NCBI RefSeq assembly: GCF_002831565.1
Contig: NZ_CP025096.1
Span: forward strand, 806,001-870,000
Origin: Spirosoma pollinicola
GTDB lineage: Bacteria; Bacteroidota; Bacteroidia; Cytophagales; Spirosomataceae
DNA: 64,000 nucleotides
Direction: 5' to 3'
Shown here piece after piece: positions 31,199 to 41,100 of this stretch (the first letter of the stretch is position 1; the number at the start of each line of letters is the position of its first letter). The position numbers and the translations under genes were made by a program. The notes below the pieces were generated by a model, which did not search any database, had not been told where the DNA came from, and was given only the letters and a program-made list of their open reading frames with translations.

Positions 31199-32179
31199 TT
31201 ACCTGTCTAATGCGAAGCGTTTTGGCTTAGCACCATAGTGTTTTTCGAACAACCGGCCGAAATGACTCAGATTACTGAATCCCAGCCGGTGGCCTGTTTC
31301 TGATACAGAATAGCCCGCCTGTCGAAGTAAACGCCCCGCTTCGGCCATCCTGGCTTGCTGATAATAGTCGTAGATGCTCTCGCCGAATACCTGCCGGAAG
31401 AGGGCCGTCAGTTTGGAGGTACTCATGCCAACTGACTGAGCCAGTTGGGTCAACTGAGGGGGTACACTCAAGTCGGCAACCACCGCGGCCCGAACCTGGC
31501 TCAACCCGTCGGCATCCGCCCGGTGAATAGGCCGCTGGTGGCGGGTATCCCGCGTCAGTAACCGCTCAAACAGCCAGCAAATCAGTGTCTGTACCTGTAG
31601 CCAGATGCGAAGTTCGGCCAGGTCTTCTCGGGTATCAACAGCAACGAGCGTCCTGAGGAGTTGATGCGCATCGGCGCTCAGCGTTTCGTAAAACAAGAAA
31701 GCCTGAGTGCCCCTCAAGATCTGCTCCACCACCCCATTCACGCGGCTAAGTCGAAGCAGGTCATGCAGTGCAGCGCGGTTCATGGACAGCACCAGGAATA
31801 CGATAGGACGACCCGTCGGGAAATAGAGTTCCGAATTAATGTCCGGCGAAGTAACGCGAACCGAGTAATCCGGGCGATGAGTAGTGGATGCCGGGTCTTT
31901 GGCATCGGTTTGCTCACCCCCGTGGTCACTGGCTTGAAAGAGTAAGTTGACTCGATCAGCCGTGTTATCGGCTGCCATGCGTCGCAAAATCAGTTCATCG
32001 GCCAGGGTGTACTGATGAATTAACAATGAGAAACCGGGGGCCAGTCTCACGCGCCTGATCGAGCCAACCCCTAACCAGTGCGGTAACGTGACAGTATGAT
32101 CCAGCAAGGCCGTGCCGATATGCTGGGCGAAAGCCGCCAGAAAGTCAAACCGTTCATCAGGAGAAAATTCGAAGACCAT
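31199..32179 (-). CDS. AraC-family transcriptional regulator
   Basis: A 326-residue regulator starting at ATG 32179; the longer frame begins with TTG and lacks support. The C-terminal 100 residues carry both AraC helix-turn-helices: LTQLAQSVGMSTSKLTALFR, then VSETGHRLGFSNLSHFGRLF and the closing HYGAKPKRF. The N-terminal 200 residues should sense a ligand. It is divergent from the DoxX/monooxygenase/NmrA-like operon starting at 32333, which it probably controls in response to a small organic or redox signal. Confidence 0.93.
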   Translation of the reverse strand: MVFEFSPDERFDFLAAFAQHIGTALLDHTVTLPHWLGVGSIRRVRLAPGFSLLIHQYTLADELILRRMAADNTADRVNLLFQASDHGGEQTDAKDPASTTHRPDYSVRVTSPDINSELYFPTGRPIVFLVLSMNRAALHDLLRLSRVNGVVEQILRGTQAFLFYETLSADAHQLLRTLVAVDTREDLAELRIWLQVQTLICWLFERLLTRDTRHQRPIHRADADGLSQVRAAVVADLSVPPQLTQLAQSVGMSTSKLTALFRQVFGESIYDYYQQARMAEAGRLLRQAGYSVSETGHRLGFSNLSHFGRLFEKHYGAKPKRFALDR

Positions 32180-32332
32180 GACAATTGGAGCTGGCAAGAT
32201 TGGTCGATAAGACTATTTTTAGCAATAATACGACTATTTTACCTGTATAGATAAGCCCACCTTTGTGATGGCGTCAGCAGGTGCTGCCGGTCGCCAGTCA
32301 ATACACAGCACCAGACGAATCGACTCAACTAA

Positions 32333-32692
32333 ATGGAAACGACACCTGTAATCTATTGGATTACCACCGGCCTGCTGGCCGCAGCCATGACCTTCTCGGC
32401 CTATGCCTACCTCACGCAGCCCGTGATGAAAGCGACATTCGAGCACTTAGGGTACCCGGCCCACTTCCGCCGGCAACTGGCCGTAGCCAAGCTGCTGGGG
32501 GCAGTCTTACTGATAGCGCCGGTAGGACCGTTACTCGAAGAGTGGGCTTACGCCGGCTTTGCGTTTACCTTTATTTCGGCTTCGGTGAGCCATATTGCGA
32601 TGAGCGATCCGTTGTCCGAGCGCGTAGTTCCACTGGTTATACTGGTGGTGCTGGCAGTGTCTTACGTGACCTACCACAACGGCCTGCTCTGA
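32333..32692 (+). CDS. DoxX-like membrane protein
   Basis: A 119-residue protein with four membrane helices (IYWITTGLLAAAMTFSAYAY; VAKLLGAVLLIAPV; YAGFAFTFISASVSHIAM; VVPLVILVVLAVSYVTYH). The phrase LGYPAHFRRQLAVAKLLGA is typical of the DoxX-like family. Family members are tied to respiratory or redox stress functions; the reaction is unclear. It is the first gene of the operon divergent from the AraC regulator. Confidence 0.88.
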   Translation: METTPVIYWITTGLLAAAMTFSAYAYLTQPVMKATFEHLGYPAHFRRQLAVAKLLGAVLLIAPVGPLLEEWAYAGFAFTFISASVSHIAMSDPLSERVVPLVILVVLAVSYVTYHNGLL

Positions 32693-32752
32693 GCCGATAA
32701 TGCAATCCGTCAGATTAACAACTAACTTTCACAAGTCAACTCAATCAATGCC

Positions 32753-33124
32753 ATGCTCAACGTACAGGAACTAGATCAATTTGTGGCGCATCAGGACCAA
32801 CTCAAAGACGACAATCAGGGGCCGGTCGTCCTGGTAAATATTTTTCATGTGGCCCCCGAAAAAGGCGACGATTTGCTGGCTGTCTGGGCCAATATCCTCC
32901 AGACGTTCAAGTCCCAGTCCGGGTTTATTTCGGCCCAGTTTCACCGGGGAACGGCGGGTAGCGGCACGTTTCTGAATTACGCGGTCTGGGAAAGTACAGC
33001 TGCTTACCGGGCAGCTTACGAAAATCCGGCTTTCCGCGAACGGCTTCCCGCTTACCCTGAGTGGACAACGGCTACCCCGCATCTGTTCCGTAAAGTAGCC
33101 ATCGAAAATGTTTGTGTCGCTTAG
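32753..33124 (+). CDS. Antibiotic biosynthesis monooxygenase (ABM) domain protein
   Basis: A 123-residue ABM-type ferredoxin-like protein. The core is PVVLVNIFHVAPEKGDDLLA, SQSGFISAQFHRGTAGSGTF and LNYAVWESTAAYRAAYENPA. Members oxidise quinones or related aromatics without cofactor, or act as small stress-response enzymes. It is the second gene of the AraC-divergent operon, 60 bases after the DoxX-like gene and 45 before the NmrA-like gene. Confidence 0.9.
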   Translation: MLNVQELDQFVAHQDQLKDDNQGPVVLVNIFHVAPEKGDDLLAVWANILQTFKSQSGFISAQFHRGTAGSGTFLNYAVWESTAAYRAAYENPAFRERLPAYPEWTTATPHLFRKVAIENVCVA

Positions 33125-33169
33125 TTAAATCAATTATTAGCCTATTATAAGGCTTTATCGAGGTATAGT

Positions 33170-34087
33170 ATGAACAAGACAATAGGGGTGGCGGGTGCCA
33201 CGGGCGATCTGGGCCAACGAATTGTTCGGGCGTTGGTGGCCCGGGGTGCCGACGTTCGGATACTGGTCCGCGCCAGCAGCAGCAGCACGACCATCAGCGA
33301 GTTAGAAAAACTGGGGGTTCAGGTCGTTACAATCACGAATTGGACGGTGCCCGAGCTAGCCGAAGCCTGTCAGCGGCTTTCCTGCGTGGTATCGGCGTTG
33401 TCGGGCCTGCGGGATACGGTGATCGATACTCAGAAAATCCTGCTCGATGCCGCTGTGGCTGCGGGCGTGCCCCGCTTCATCCCGTCCGACTATTCGATTG
33501 ATTTCACCAACCTACCGGCGGGTCGCAACCGTAATCTGGATTTACGACGGGAATTTCATGCGTACCTCGACAAGGCGCCGATTGCTGCCACGACCATTTT
33601 TAACGGTCCCTTTGCCGATATGGTCACCGGGCAAATGCCGATCATTCTTTTCGGCTTAAAACGGGTAATCGTGTGGGGCAATGCCGATCAGCGCATCGAC
33701 TTTACGACCAAAGATGATACGGCAGCGTTCGCGGCAAGCGCGGCTCTGGACGATGCGACACCCCGTTTTTTGCGCATCGCCGGGGATGAACTTAGTATTC
33801 GGGAGTTGACGACGGTGGTTAGCGAGGTTACCGGCCAACCCTACCGGTTAGTTCAGCTGGGCGGGTTGGGCGTCCTCAGCACACTTATTCGTATGGCCCG
33901 ATTTGTCGCTCCCGGATCTGACGATGTGTACCCAGCCTGGCAGGGAATGCAATACATGCGTGACATGCTCGATGGGCGTGGTAAAGCCAGCGTTCTGGAC
34001 AACAATCGTTATTCGGGCATACGCTGGCATACGGTAAAAGACGTACTGGCCGCGTATGTCGCTAACTCTAATCAATCAGTAGCGTAA
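33170..34087 (+). CDS. NmrA-family NAD(P)-binding protein, aromatic alcohol reductase-like
   Basis: A 305-residue atypical short-chain dehydrogenase. The NADP motif GATGDLG is at about 9-15, and the second strand ends VRILVRAS. RFIPSDYSIDFTNLPAGRN is the segment typical of isoflavone-reductase/NmrA-like proteins, and VWGNADQRIDFTTKDDTAAF follows. Such enzymes reduce quinone-like or phenolic compounds or sense NADP. Together with the ABM and DoxX-like proteins it suggests handling of quinones or electrophiles under AraC control. Confidence 0.88.
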   Translation: MNKTIGVAGATGDLGQRIVRALVARGADVRILVRASSSSTTISELEKLGVQVVTITNWTVPELAEACQRLSCVVSALSGLRDTVIDTQKILLDAAVAAGVPRFIPSDYSIDFTNLPAGRNRNLDLRREFHAYLDKAPIAATTIFNGPFADMVTGQMPIILFGLKRVIVWGNADQRIDFTTKDDTAAFAASAALDDATPRFLRIAGDELSIRELTTVVSEVTGQPYRLVQLGGLGVLSTLIRMARFVAPGSDDVYPAWQGMQYMRDMLDGRGKASVLDNNRYSGIRWHTVKDVLAAYVANSNQSVA

Positions 34088-34261
34088 GGCTCATGTGCGG
34101 GACCAAGGGACAACTAGTAACGTATATGGCTGCAATCCCAAAAAGAATAGTCGCCAAAAAGACTTTCCAGGGCGAACCCGAAGGATGGCATCAATGCTCT
34201 GTTTAGATGAGTGTTTAACGACTGCGAATGCTACCAGGTCTACTATTTACACAATCTCCGG

Positions 34262-34324
34262 AAACGCTCCCTCCTGAGACGAACGAGTGTTCATGCATCT
34301 GCTCGATTAATTGGGCATTTTTTT
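34262..34324 (+). repeat. Dispersed intergenic repeat, copy 1
   Basis: Begins AAACGCTCC, has the core TGAGACGA (34275-34282), a short imperfect hairpin (CGAG...CTCG), and ends TTGGGCATTT with a T-run. Three further copies on the same strand are at 45.9, 49.7 and 51.8 kb. The rest of the 34088-34488 gap has no supported gene. Confidence 0.65.
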
Positions 34325-34488
34325 AAAACCGCTTCTATGAACTGCTTGAAAAAACTCAACTTGCTGGTCTCGTCTTCTGTTTGACAGCTGTCAGATAGAA
34401 CTTGTTTTTGTCTTACATTTTGTAGTACTTAACCTACAAGAGATTAGTTAACAAAAAAGAAACCGTTACAGAGGTAGCGACATTCGTA

Positions 34489-35757
34489 ATGTCAAATACT
34501 GTTAAGTACATCATTTTTTTTTCACTCTGTTTTCTACAGAAAAGATCGTTTGCTCAAGTTGATCTTCAGAAAGGTTTACTCGCTTGTTTCTCTTTTGAAG
34601 GATCAGCAAGAGATCTAACGGGTAATGGACATGATGGGATCACGGAAAATGCAGATTTGGTCTCTGACCGCTGTGGCAAGGCTAAAGCTGCTTACCAATT
34701 TAACAGTGATGCAGAAATCGAACTACAGAATCCAGCTTCTTTGGCAACTACCTATTATAGCTATGCTCTATGGGCAAAAAGCACTCGCAACCCCAAGACA
34801 GGGGAAGTCTTGATTTTGTATTCTATCGGCTCGCCAGGAGGTGATCAAAATATATCAAATAGTAATAACTCGGCCTTAAATGGAGCCTGCATCGGTTGGG
34901 CGGGATGGGGTTATAATACTACTAATAATGGTGACGTGTCTTGTCTTAACACATTAGGAAGCACACCTACTCTTAATCAATGGTATCACACTGTTTTTAC
35001 CCGTGATAATCATGACAAAAAATTATATGTAGATGGTAAATTAATTAATGCCGCTCCCTCCCATGACGATGCTTTCTATGGCATCGGCACGTTGAAGGCC
35101 AAAATTGGCAACCGAAATGCCAACGGAACACAAAATTATTTTAACGGCATAATTGATGATTTACGAATCTATAACCGAGTCTTAAATGCAGATGAGGTAA
35201 AGGCTTTATATAATCAGCAATGTCAACTAGTTGATATTATTTCCCCTTCAACTAGTTGCAGCAATCAAAACATTGTTTTTGTCGCAAAAGGAATAGCAAA
35301 AAGTTATTCCCCTACTTATCAATGGCAAGTAAATGGTCAATTAGTGGGGAGTAACGATTCTACATTAAACTATAATTTTTTGCCAAGGCTTAGTAGTTAT
35401 TCGGCTCAACTAGCCGTTGTAGTAAACTATCAATTAGGTTGCAGTGAAACCTTTCAGACAAGCGATGAAATTACGATTGTTCTTAAAGACTGCTCAACGA
35501 CTCCTGTTTATATACCCACGATTTTTACCCCAAATGGAGACGGCTTAAACGATACCTGGCAGTTATTCAATGTTACTTCCGTTCTGGAAGTAGTTATCTA
35601 CAATCGTTGGGGAGAACTAGTTTTTCACTCAAATGGGTACGGGACTGCTTGGGATGGTACATATGAAGGATCCCCTTTGTCAACTGGTTTATATGCTTAT
35701 AAAATACAATTAGTAGATGGTTTTGTCCATACTGGATCAGTCATGCTTACCAGATAG
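34489..35757 (+). CDS. LamG-domain surface protein with gliding-type (T9SS type B) sorting domain
   Basis: A 422-residue exported protein. The N-terminal hydrophobic segment (YIIFFSLCFLQKRSFAQ) is a signal peptide. Residues about 28-245 form a LamG/concanavalin-like lectin domain (GLLACFSFEGSARDLTGNGH; GIIDDLRIYNRVLNADEVKA). A short Ig-like or PKD-like part follows. The last 85 residues are the CHU_C gliding-motility-associated domain (IPTIFTPNGDGLNDTWQL, YNRWGELVFHSNGY, GLYAYKIQLVDG). It is exported by type IX secretion and may bind glycans at the cell surface. Confidence 0.92.
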   Translation: MSNTVKYIIFFSLCFLQKRSFAQVDLQKGLLACFSFEGSARDLTGNGHDGITENADLVSDRCGKAKAAYQFNSDAEIELQNPASLATTYYSYALWAKSTRNPKTGEVLILYSIGSPGGDQNISNSNNSALNGACIGWAGWGYNTTNNGDVSCLNTLGSTPTLNQWYHTVFTRDNHDKKLYVDGKLINAAPSHDDAFYGIGTLKAKIGNRNANGTQNYFNGIIDDLRIYNRVLNADEVKALYNQQCQLVDIISPSTSCSNQNIVFVAKGIAKSYSPTYQWQVNGQLVGSNDSTLNYNFLPRLSSYSAQLAVVVNYQLGCSETFQTSDEITIVLKDCSTTPVYIPTIFTPNGDGLNDTWQLFNVTSVLEVVIYNRWGELVFHSNGYGTAWDGTYEGSPLSTGLYAYKIQLVDGFVHTGSVMLTR

Positions 35758-35781
35758 TATTTCATAATTCGGATAAAATCT

Positions 35782-35814
35782 ACTTTTGCTACAGCCACTG
35801 CACTTATACAACAG
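35782..35814 (-). repeat. Solitary terminal inverted repeat of the 129-bp element family
   Basis: ACTTTTGCTACAGCCAC followed by TGCACTTATACAACA. This is the reverse complement of the left ends at 36.85 and 37.46 kb, including their outer TGTTGTATAA extension. No partner end was found 129 bases away, so it may be a leftover of an excised or decayed copy. Confidence 0.6.
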
Positions 35815-35838
35815 ATAAAGAAGCCATTTGCTGAACAG

Positions 35839-36264
35839 CTAAAGCCTGAGATCCATTAGAGCTTGTCCATTCTTGGGGTCGAAAGGAACCGAACTGTGCT
35901 CATGAGTAATCAACCATTCTTGCTCTCTTTTCTGATAGCAAACTGTTGCCCGCCAACGCATATTGATGGTATTACCTGTGCTAGTCATTCCATTGACGTG
36001 GTTAATTGAAGTGCAGTAAGCTAACGTCTCACCAGTTACTACGAATAGGTTCTCAACGTCAAAAGTGATGTCTCCTGGAAACTGAGCTAACCAATCCTGG
36101 AGTCGTTTACGACACTCTTCAAGACCTGTTTTCTGTAAAGAATTGACCACATCGAAGGAAAGAATATCGGGAGCATACTGCCGCATGGCAGTCTCAATAT
36201 CCTTGTTACGGATAGCCTTCTCCTGTTGGCGGACTAATTGCTCAATGTACTCTTGATTGTTCAT
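35839..36264 (-). CDS. SnoaL/ketosteroid-isomerase-like protein
   Basis: A 141-residue NTF2-fold protein. ATG at 36264 is preferred because it lies 29 bases after the VOC gene stop. The helical start (EYIEQLVRQQEKAIRNKDIE) and the cone-fold strands (DILSFDVVNSLQKTG; MRWRATVCYQKREQEWLITH, EHSSVPFD) are typical of SnoaL_3-type proteins. The substrate cannot be told. It probably forms a two-gene operon with the VOC protein upstream. Confidence 0.88.
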   Translation of the reverse strand: MNNQEYIEQLVRQQEKAIRNKDIETAMRQYAPDILSFDVVNSLQKTGLEECRKRLQDWLAQFPGDITFDVENLFVVTGETLAYCTSINHVNGMTSTGNTINMRWRATVCYQKREQEWLITHEHSSVPFDPKNGQALMDLRL

Positions 36265-36293
36265 GAGGGTTAAGAGATTTGGCTGAAGAATGC

Positions 36294-36692
36294 CTATTGT
36301 GGTTTGCGATAGAATACATTCCAACGATGATCATCCAGATCGGCAAAAACCAAATTATACCCCTCCGGAATTTCGGTTGGCTCAGTAATAATCGTGCCTC
36401 CAGCCTCAACTACTTTAGCGCGCCATTCGTCCACAACGGTTTTACTTTCAGCTGCAAGTGTAAAAAGGATTTCTGAGCCGACTGGCGGGTTGGATACGGT
36501 ATTACCAACGTTCTGAGCAAAGCGATCATATTCAAAAAAATGAATTACAAAGTGATCCTTGCTAAAAATGAAACTGGCTACCTCGTTGCTTTCATGCGGC
36601 CCATTGACTTTAAAACCCAACTGCTTAAAAAAGCGGTGAGTTTTTTCGATGTCTTTTACGGGCATGTTTGCCCATACTTCCATTTTTGCCAT
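36294..36692 (-). CDS. VOC-superfamily (glyoxalase/bleomycin-resistance-like) protein
   Basis: A 132-residue VOC protein with paired beta-alpha-beta-beta-beta modules: WANMPVKDIEKTHRFFKQLG with FVIHFFEYDRFA, then EILFTLAAESKTVVDEWRAK and NLVFADLDDHRWNVFY. The metal site is incomplete compared with glyoxalase I, so binding or an untypical reaction is possible. It is followed by the SnoaL-like gene. No substrate is predicted. Confidence 0.9.
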   Translation of the reverse strand: MAKMEVWANMPVKDIEKTHRFFKQLGFKVNGPHESNEVASFIFSKDHFVIHFFEYDRFAQNVGNTVSNPPVGSEILFTLAAESKTVVDEWRAKVVEAGGTIITEPTEIPEGYNLVFADLDDHRWNVFYRKPQ

Positions 36693-36860
36693 CCGATAAA
36701 GAATTTAATTTAAGGACACGACTCTAACTATTTACTTGTACTGAAAACACCTCAATAATGTTTTTCGTGTATGCTAAAAAACAAGCAAAGTACAACTAGT
36801 ACGGGTTGCAACATATGACATCACCACCTGTACATTTCCCAGACCTGTTGTATAACTAAC

Positions 36861-36989
36861 GTGGCTGGTGCAAAAGTCTGGATGGATTTAAGATGCTTTA
36901 TTCAGTACATTGTTTCCGGCTAAAAAGCGACCTATACTGACCCCTTTTTTGGGCTTACTAATGCCCTAAAAGACTTTTGCAACAGCCAC
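36861..36989. mobile_element. 129-bp inverted-repeat element (MITE-like), copy A
   Basis: GTGGCTGGTGCAAAAGTC at the left and its complement with one mismatch at the right enclose a 93-base core without a gene. TGTTGTATAA lies just outside the left end. The ends resemble those of IS5/IS427-type elements. Copy B has the same length but an unrelated core. Confidence 0.7.
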
Positions 36990-37071
36990 TATAATTATGT
37001 TATTCAACTATCAGAACATTTTGATATCATCAATCTGTTTTTCAATAGCGGAATAATTAAACGTCTCGTCA

Positions 37072-37440
37072 ATGTCAGTAACGATTGTCAAAGCTATACT
37101 GCACCTAGTCCTGTTGCTGTTTTTCGTAATCGTCTTGCTTTGGATATTGTTCTTCTTTCACGGCACAGGACTTAACAGTTTACTTATTCCAGATAATTTA
37201 CGGTGGCATAGAGGTGCCAGTAGTCAAGCCAATAAATTCTGGTACGTTCTTTCGTGCGTAATCAGTTATCTTGAGTGGTTTGGATTAATGTGGCTAGTCA
37301 ACAAATTTAATTACTGGTATGGTCAAGAATGGTTAAGGCCAAGTCAAATGCATGTTGCTAAAACTGCCACTGTTGTAGTGGGCCTAATCACAGCCATTTG
37401 TGTAGCGGCTTATTATATCACATCAGCTGCGGCTCTCTGA
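37072..37440 (+). CDS. Small membrane protein between two MITE-like elements
   Basis: A 122-residue protein with three predicted membrane segments (LHLVLLLFFVIVLLWILFFF; WYVLSCVISYLEWFGLMWLV; ATVVVGLITAICVAAYYITS) and a polar loop with FNYWYGQEWLRPSQMH. No family is recognised. It is flanked on both sides by 129-bp inverted-repeat elements in the same orientation, which could have mobilised it. Confidence 0.68.
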   Translation: MSVTIVKAILHLVLLLFFVIVLLWILFFFHGTGLNSLLIPDNLRWHRGASSQANKFWYVLSCVISYLEWFGLMWLVNKFNYWYGQEWLRPSQMHVAKTATVVVGLITAICVAAYYITSAAAL

Positions 37441-37468
37441 GCTAGTTCAAGTGTGTTGTATAAGTGAG

Positions 37469-37597
37469 GTGGCTGTTGCAAAAGTAAATGGGTCGCTCCT
37501 TTGGTCAGGTAGTAGCCCGTATTTCTGCGTATTTCGATATAGAAAACAGAGGCAAACTGCCTCATAATTGGTCGATTCGGACTTTTGCCACAGCCAC
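37469..37597. mobile_element. 129-bp inverted-repeat element (MITE-like), copy B
   Basis: GTGGCTGTTGCAAAAGT at the left pairs with ACTTTTGCCACAGCCAC at the right (one mismatch). TGTTGTATAA is again just outside the left end. Length equals copy A but the core differs. The following 37598-38169 stretch is AT-rich and holds the susC promoter and leader but no gene. Confidence 0.7.
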
Positions 37598-37955
37598 AAG
37601 GCTATAGAATTATATAGTAGAAATTAGTTTACAGAATGGTCAAATAACAAGATTCGAATACAAACAAGAACAGGAAGAACCTCCGCATCTGGGGTATCAT
37701 TCGTTTGGGTTTCTTCAAAAGATAAATCCTGAGCGCTCTTCTTCGCTTGTTCTGCATATGGCCTACTTAGTACGTTTAAATTTTGCTTATAGAACCCTAT
37801 AAGCGACTATTCGCGATGGAGATTTCAGCGGTTTTAGCTCTGTAATAATATTTGAAATGTTAGAATTGTCATGCATTTCGTAGTTAGGAGACCACACGCG
37901 TCATTAGAATATACCGTACTATTATTTTAATTTATTTTAACATACTAGAATAATA

Positions 37956-37986
37956 TTTGGCCGCTTTGTCTAAATTCATACTTTTG
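37956..37986 (+). promoter_or_regulatory. Promoter of the susCD-like operon
   Basis: TTTG (37956-37959) and TACTTTTG (37979-37986) with a 19-base spacer match the Bacteroidota -33/-7 consensus exactly. It implies a leader of about 175 bases before the SusC start. No anti-sigma/sigma gene pair is adjacent, so the regulator is not in the window. Confidence 0.65.
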
Positions 37987-38169
37987 CTAATAATTGACAA
38001 TATATTCATATAACATTGTTTTATCCGAATAATTAATAGTACTACCACAGTATGATGGCTTTTTAAAGGAGCTAATACTCATGTAATGGCATAGTAATAA
38101 ACCACGCCACGTCCTTCAGTACAAGACTCATTCTGCCAATTAATACAACCGACTAAACAGGTAAAAAGC

Positions 38170-41100
38170 ATGCTTAAACAACTATATCTCCCTAAAGAGT
38201 GGCCTAACCTTAGCGTGATCATTCTAACATTACTGATAACGTTGACTGGTAAAGCCACCTCGTATGCACATACCGGTCATGGACTATTTACACGTCACAG
38301 GATGTCCACTTGTAAAGCCTATGCAGCGACGGCCTATCCGATTACCGGGCGCGTACTGGATGATACGGGTTCCCCACTTCCTGGCGCATCGGTGGTGCTG
38401 AAAGGCAGTGTCAAAACCGGTACCACAACCGATGGCGAAGGAAAGTTTACACTGAACCTGCCTGAGAGTCCCGATCCCGTTCTGATTATTTCCTCGATTG
38501 GTTATGCCACCCAGGAAGTAGTCTTGAGCAATCGGACTACGGTGGAAATCCGGTTAGTAGTCGACGCCAAATCGCTGGGCGAAGTGGTGGTCATTGGCTA
38601 TGGTACCCAAAAGAAAGCCGATCTGACCGGATCGGTAGCCGTGGTCGATATAAATGAATTGAATCAGCAACCAACGGCCCAGATAACCGATCAGTTACAG
38701 GGCCGTGCATCGGGGGTTACCATCCAAACATCAGGCCAGCCCGGTCAGGCTCCCCAGGTGCGCATTCGGGGGATTAACACGTTCGGTAATAACTCCCCTC
38801 TATACGTGGTCGATGGCGTACCAACATCCACGATTAACGACCTCAACCCGAATGATATTGCCTCCATGCAGGTACTCAAAGATGCTGGTGCAGCGTCAAT
38901 CTATGGCGCACGTGCCGCCAACGGGGTCATTATTCTGACAACCAAACGGGGAAGCAAGAATGAAAAGGTTAAAGTTAGTTACGATGCCTACTACGGATCG
39001 CAGCGGGTTAAGCAGGGGAACGTCTGGAACATTCTGTCTCCGCAGGAAATGGCCAACCTCAAATGGGTAGCCTTAAAAAATACCAACCCCAACGACCCGA
39101 TCAATGATGCCCAATACGGAAACGGGGCTACTCCCCTACTGCCTAATTACATTGCGCCGGCGGGTGCGCAGACCGTAGATGAGTCGATTTATAATGTTAA
39201 TCCAACTTACTCGAATCCAGATGATGTCAATAATTTCAACCGGATTGTCAAAGCCAATAAAGAAGGCACAGACTGGTTCCATGCCATTTTTAGACCGGCA
39301 CCAATAAGCAGTCATAACCTGTCGGTGACAGGCGGCAGTGATCGGGGAAGCTATTTGTTTTCGGTTAACTATTTCAATCAGCAAGGCACCTTACTGGATA
39401 CGTACCTCAAGCGCTACACGATTCGCTCCAATAGCCAGTATAATGTTAATAATCACATCCGGCTTGGCGAAAATCTGGCGTACTCGATCACGGATAATCC
39501 CCAGATTTCTATTAATGATCCCGGCGGAACCATTGGCATGGCCTATCGGTCACAACCCATTATCCCGATTTATGATATTCGGGGAAATTATGCGGGTGGA
39601 TACGGCCCGGGCCTTGGTGATGCCTTCAACCCGGTAGCTATGCAGGCCCGGACACTCAACAACCGGGGCTTATCCAGTCGGCTTTTCGGAAATGTATTCG
39701 CCGAAGTTGATTTCCTGAAACATATTACGGCCCGTACCAGCTTCGGGGGTGAAGTTGCCTCATCCAGCTATCATTCGTTTTCTTACCCTCAATATGAGAA
39801 TGCGGAAAACGCCAAAACGAATTCCTATAATGAGAATGCCAGTAGCGGTAATAACTGGACCTGGACCAACACACTAACCTATCGAAATAGTTTTAAGGAC
39901 ATCCATAACCTGACGGTATTGGTGGGAACCGAAGCGTACAAAAACCACTACCGGGAAGTTGGTGGAACTACTCTGGGCTACTTCTCCTTCGATCCCAACT
40001 ATGTCAATTTATCAACAGGCTCGGGCACGAAGAACAATTATAGTTCCTTTAGTCAGGATGCCTTATTTTCATTCCTGGGTCGGGTAGACTATAATTTTAA
40101 GGAACGCTATCTGTTGAGTGCTACACTCCGGCGCGATGGTTCGTCACGGTTCTTAAACTACCAATACGGTTGGTTTCCAGCCATGACCGCTGGCTGGCGC
40201 ATCTCCGGAGAGCAGTTTATGCAGGGGATCTCCTGGTTGGATGACCTGAAAATCCGGGGGGGCTATGGCGTAATGGGAAATCAGATCAATGTCGATCCGG
40301 CGAATGCCTTTACTACGTATGCCAGCAGCCGTGGGTCGTCCTATTATCCGATCACCGGCTCCAATTCAGTAATTAACGAGGGATTTGAGCGAAATCGAAT
40401 CGGCAATCCGGACGCGAAGTGGGAAAAGAACGCCAACGCGAACTTGGGTATCGATGCATCTTTGTTCAAGGGAAAACTTCAATTATCCGTTGATTATTAC
40501 CGCAAAGACATTCGCGATCTACTCTATGCGCCGGAGCGCTCTGGTACAGCAGGTCAGGGCCAGGTACCGTTTGTCAATATCGCTCACATGAAAAACGATG
40601 GAATCGACTTGTCGGCTACGACCGACTTTGATCTAACGCGAGACCTGAAGTTAAATACAACGCTAACCTTTACCTCGTATCATAATACCATTGTCAGTAT
40701 TTCGAATGATACCCCCTATTTTGATGAACAATCGCTTAATTTCAACGGAAGCTACGTTGTGCGCAATGCTGTCGGCCACCCGCTGAGCCAGTTCTTCGGC
40801 TATCAGGTAGCTGGATTCTGGAATTCCCAGGAGGAAATAAATGCGGCTAATACCACCCTTCAACAAGCGACCAGCGATCCGAATGCGGTCTATCAAACCG
40901 ACGTAGCCGTTGGCCGTTTCCGTTATGCGGATACCAACGGCGATGGAAAGATTACGGACGATGACCGAACATTTCTGGGCAACCCAAACCCTAAATTTAG
41001 CTACGGGCTCAACGTGGGGGCAACATTTAAGAACTTCGATTTCAGCATCTTCTTATACGGCGTATCGGGCAACAAGACCTGGAATAACTTGAAATGGTGG

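Noticed and set aside
34095..34277. 60-codon rightward frame after the NmrA-like gene
   Set aside because: No protein-like features; its end enters the dispersed repeat.
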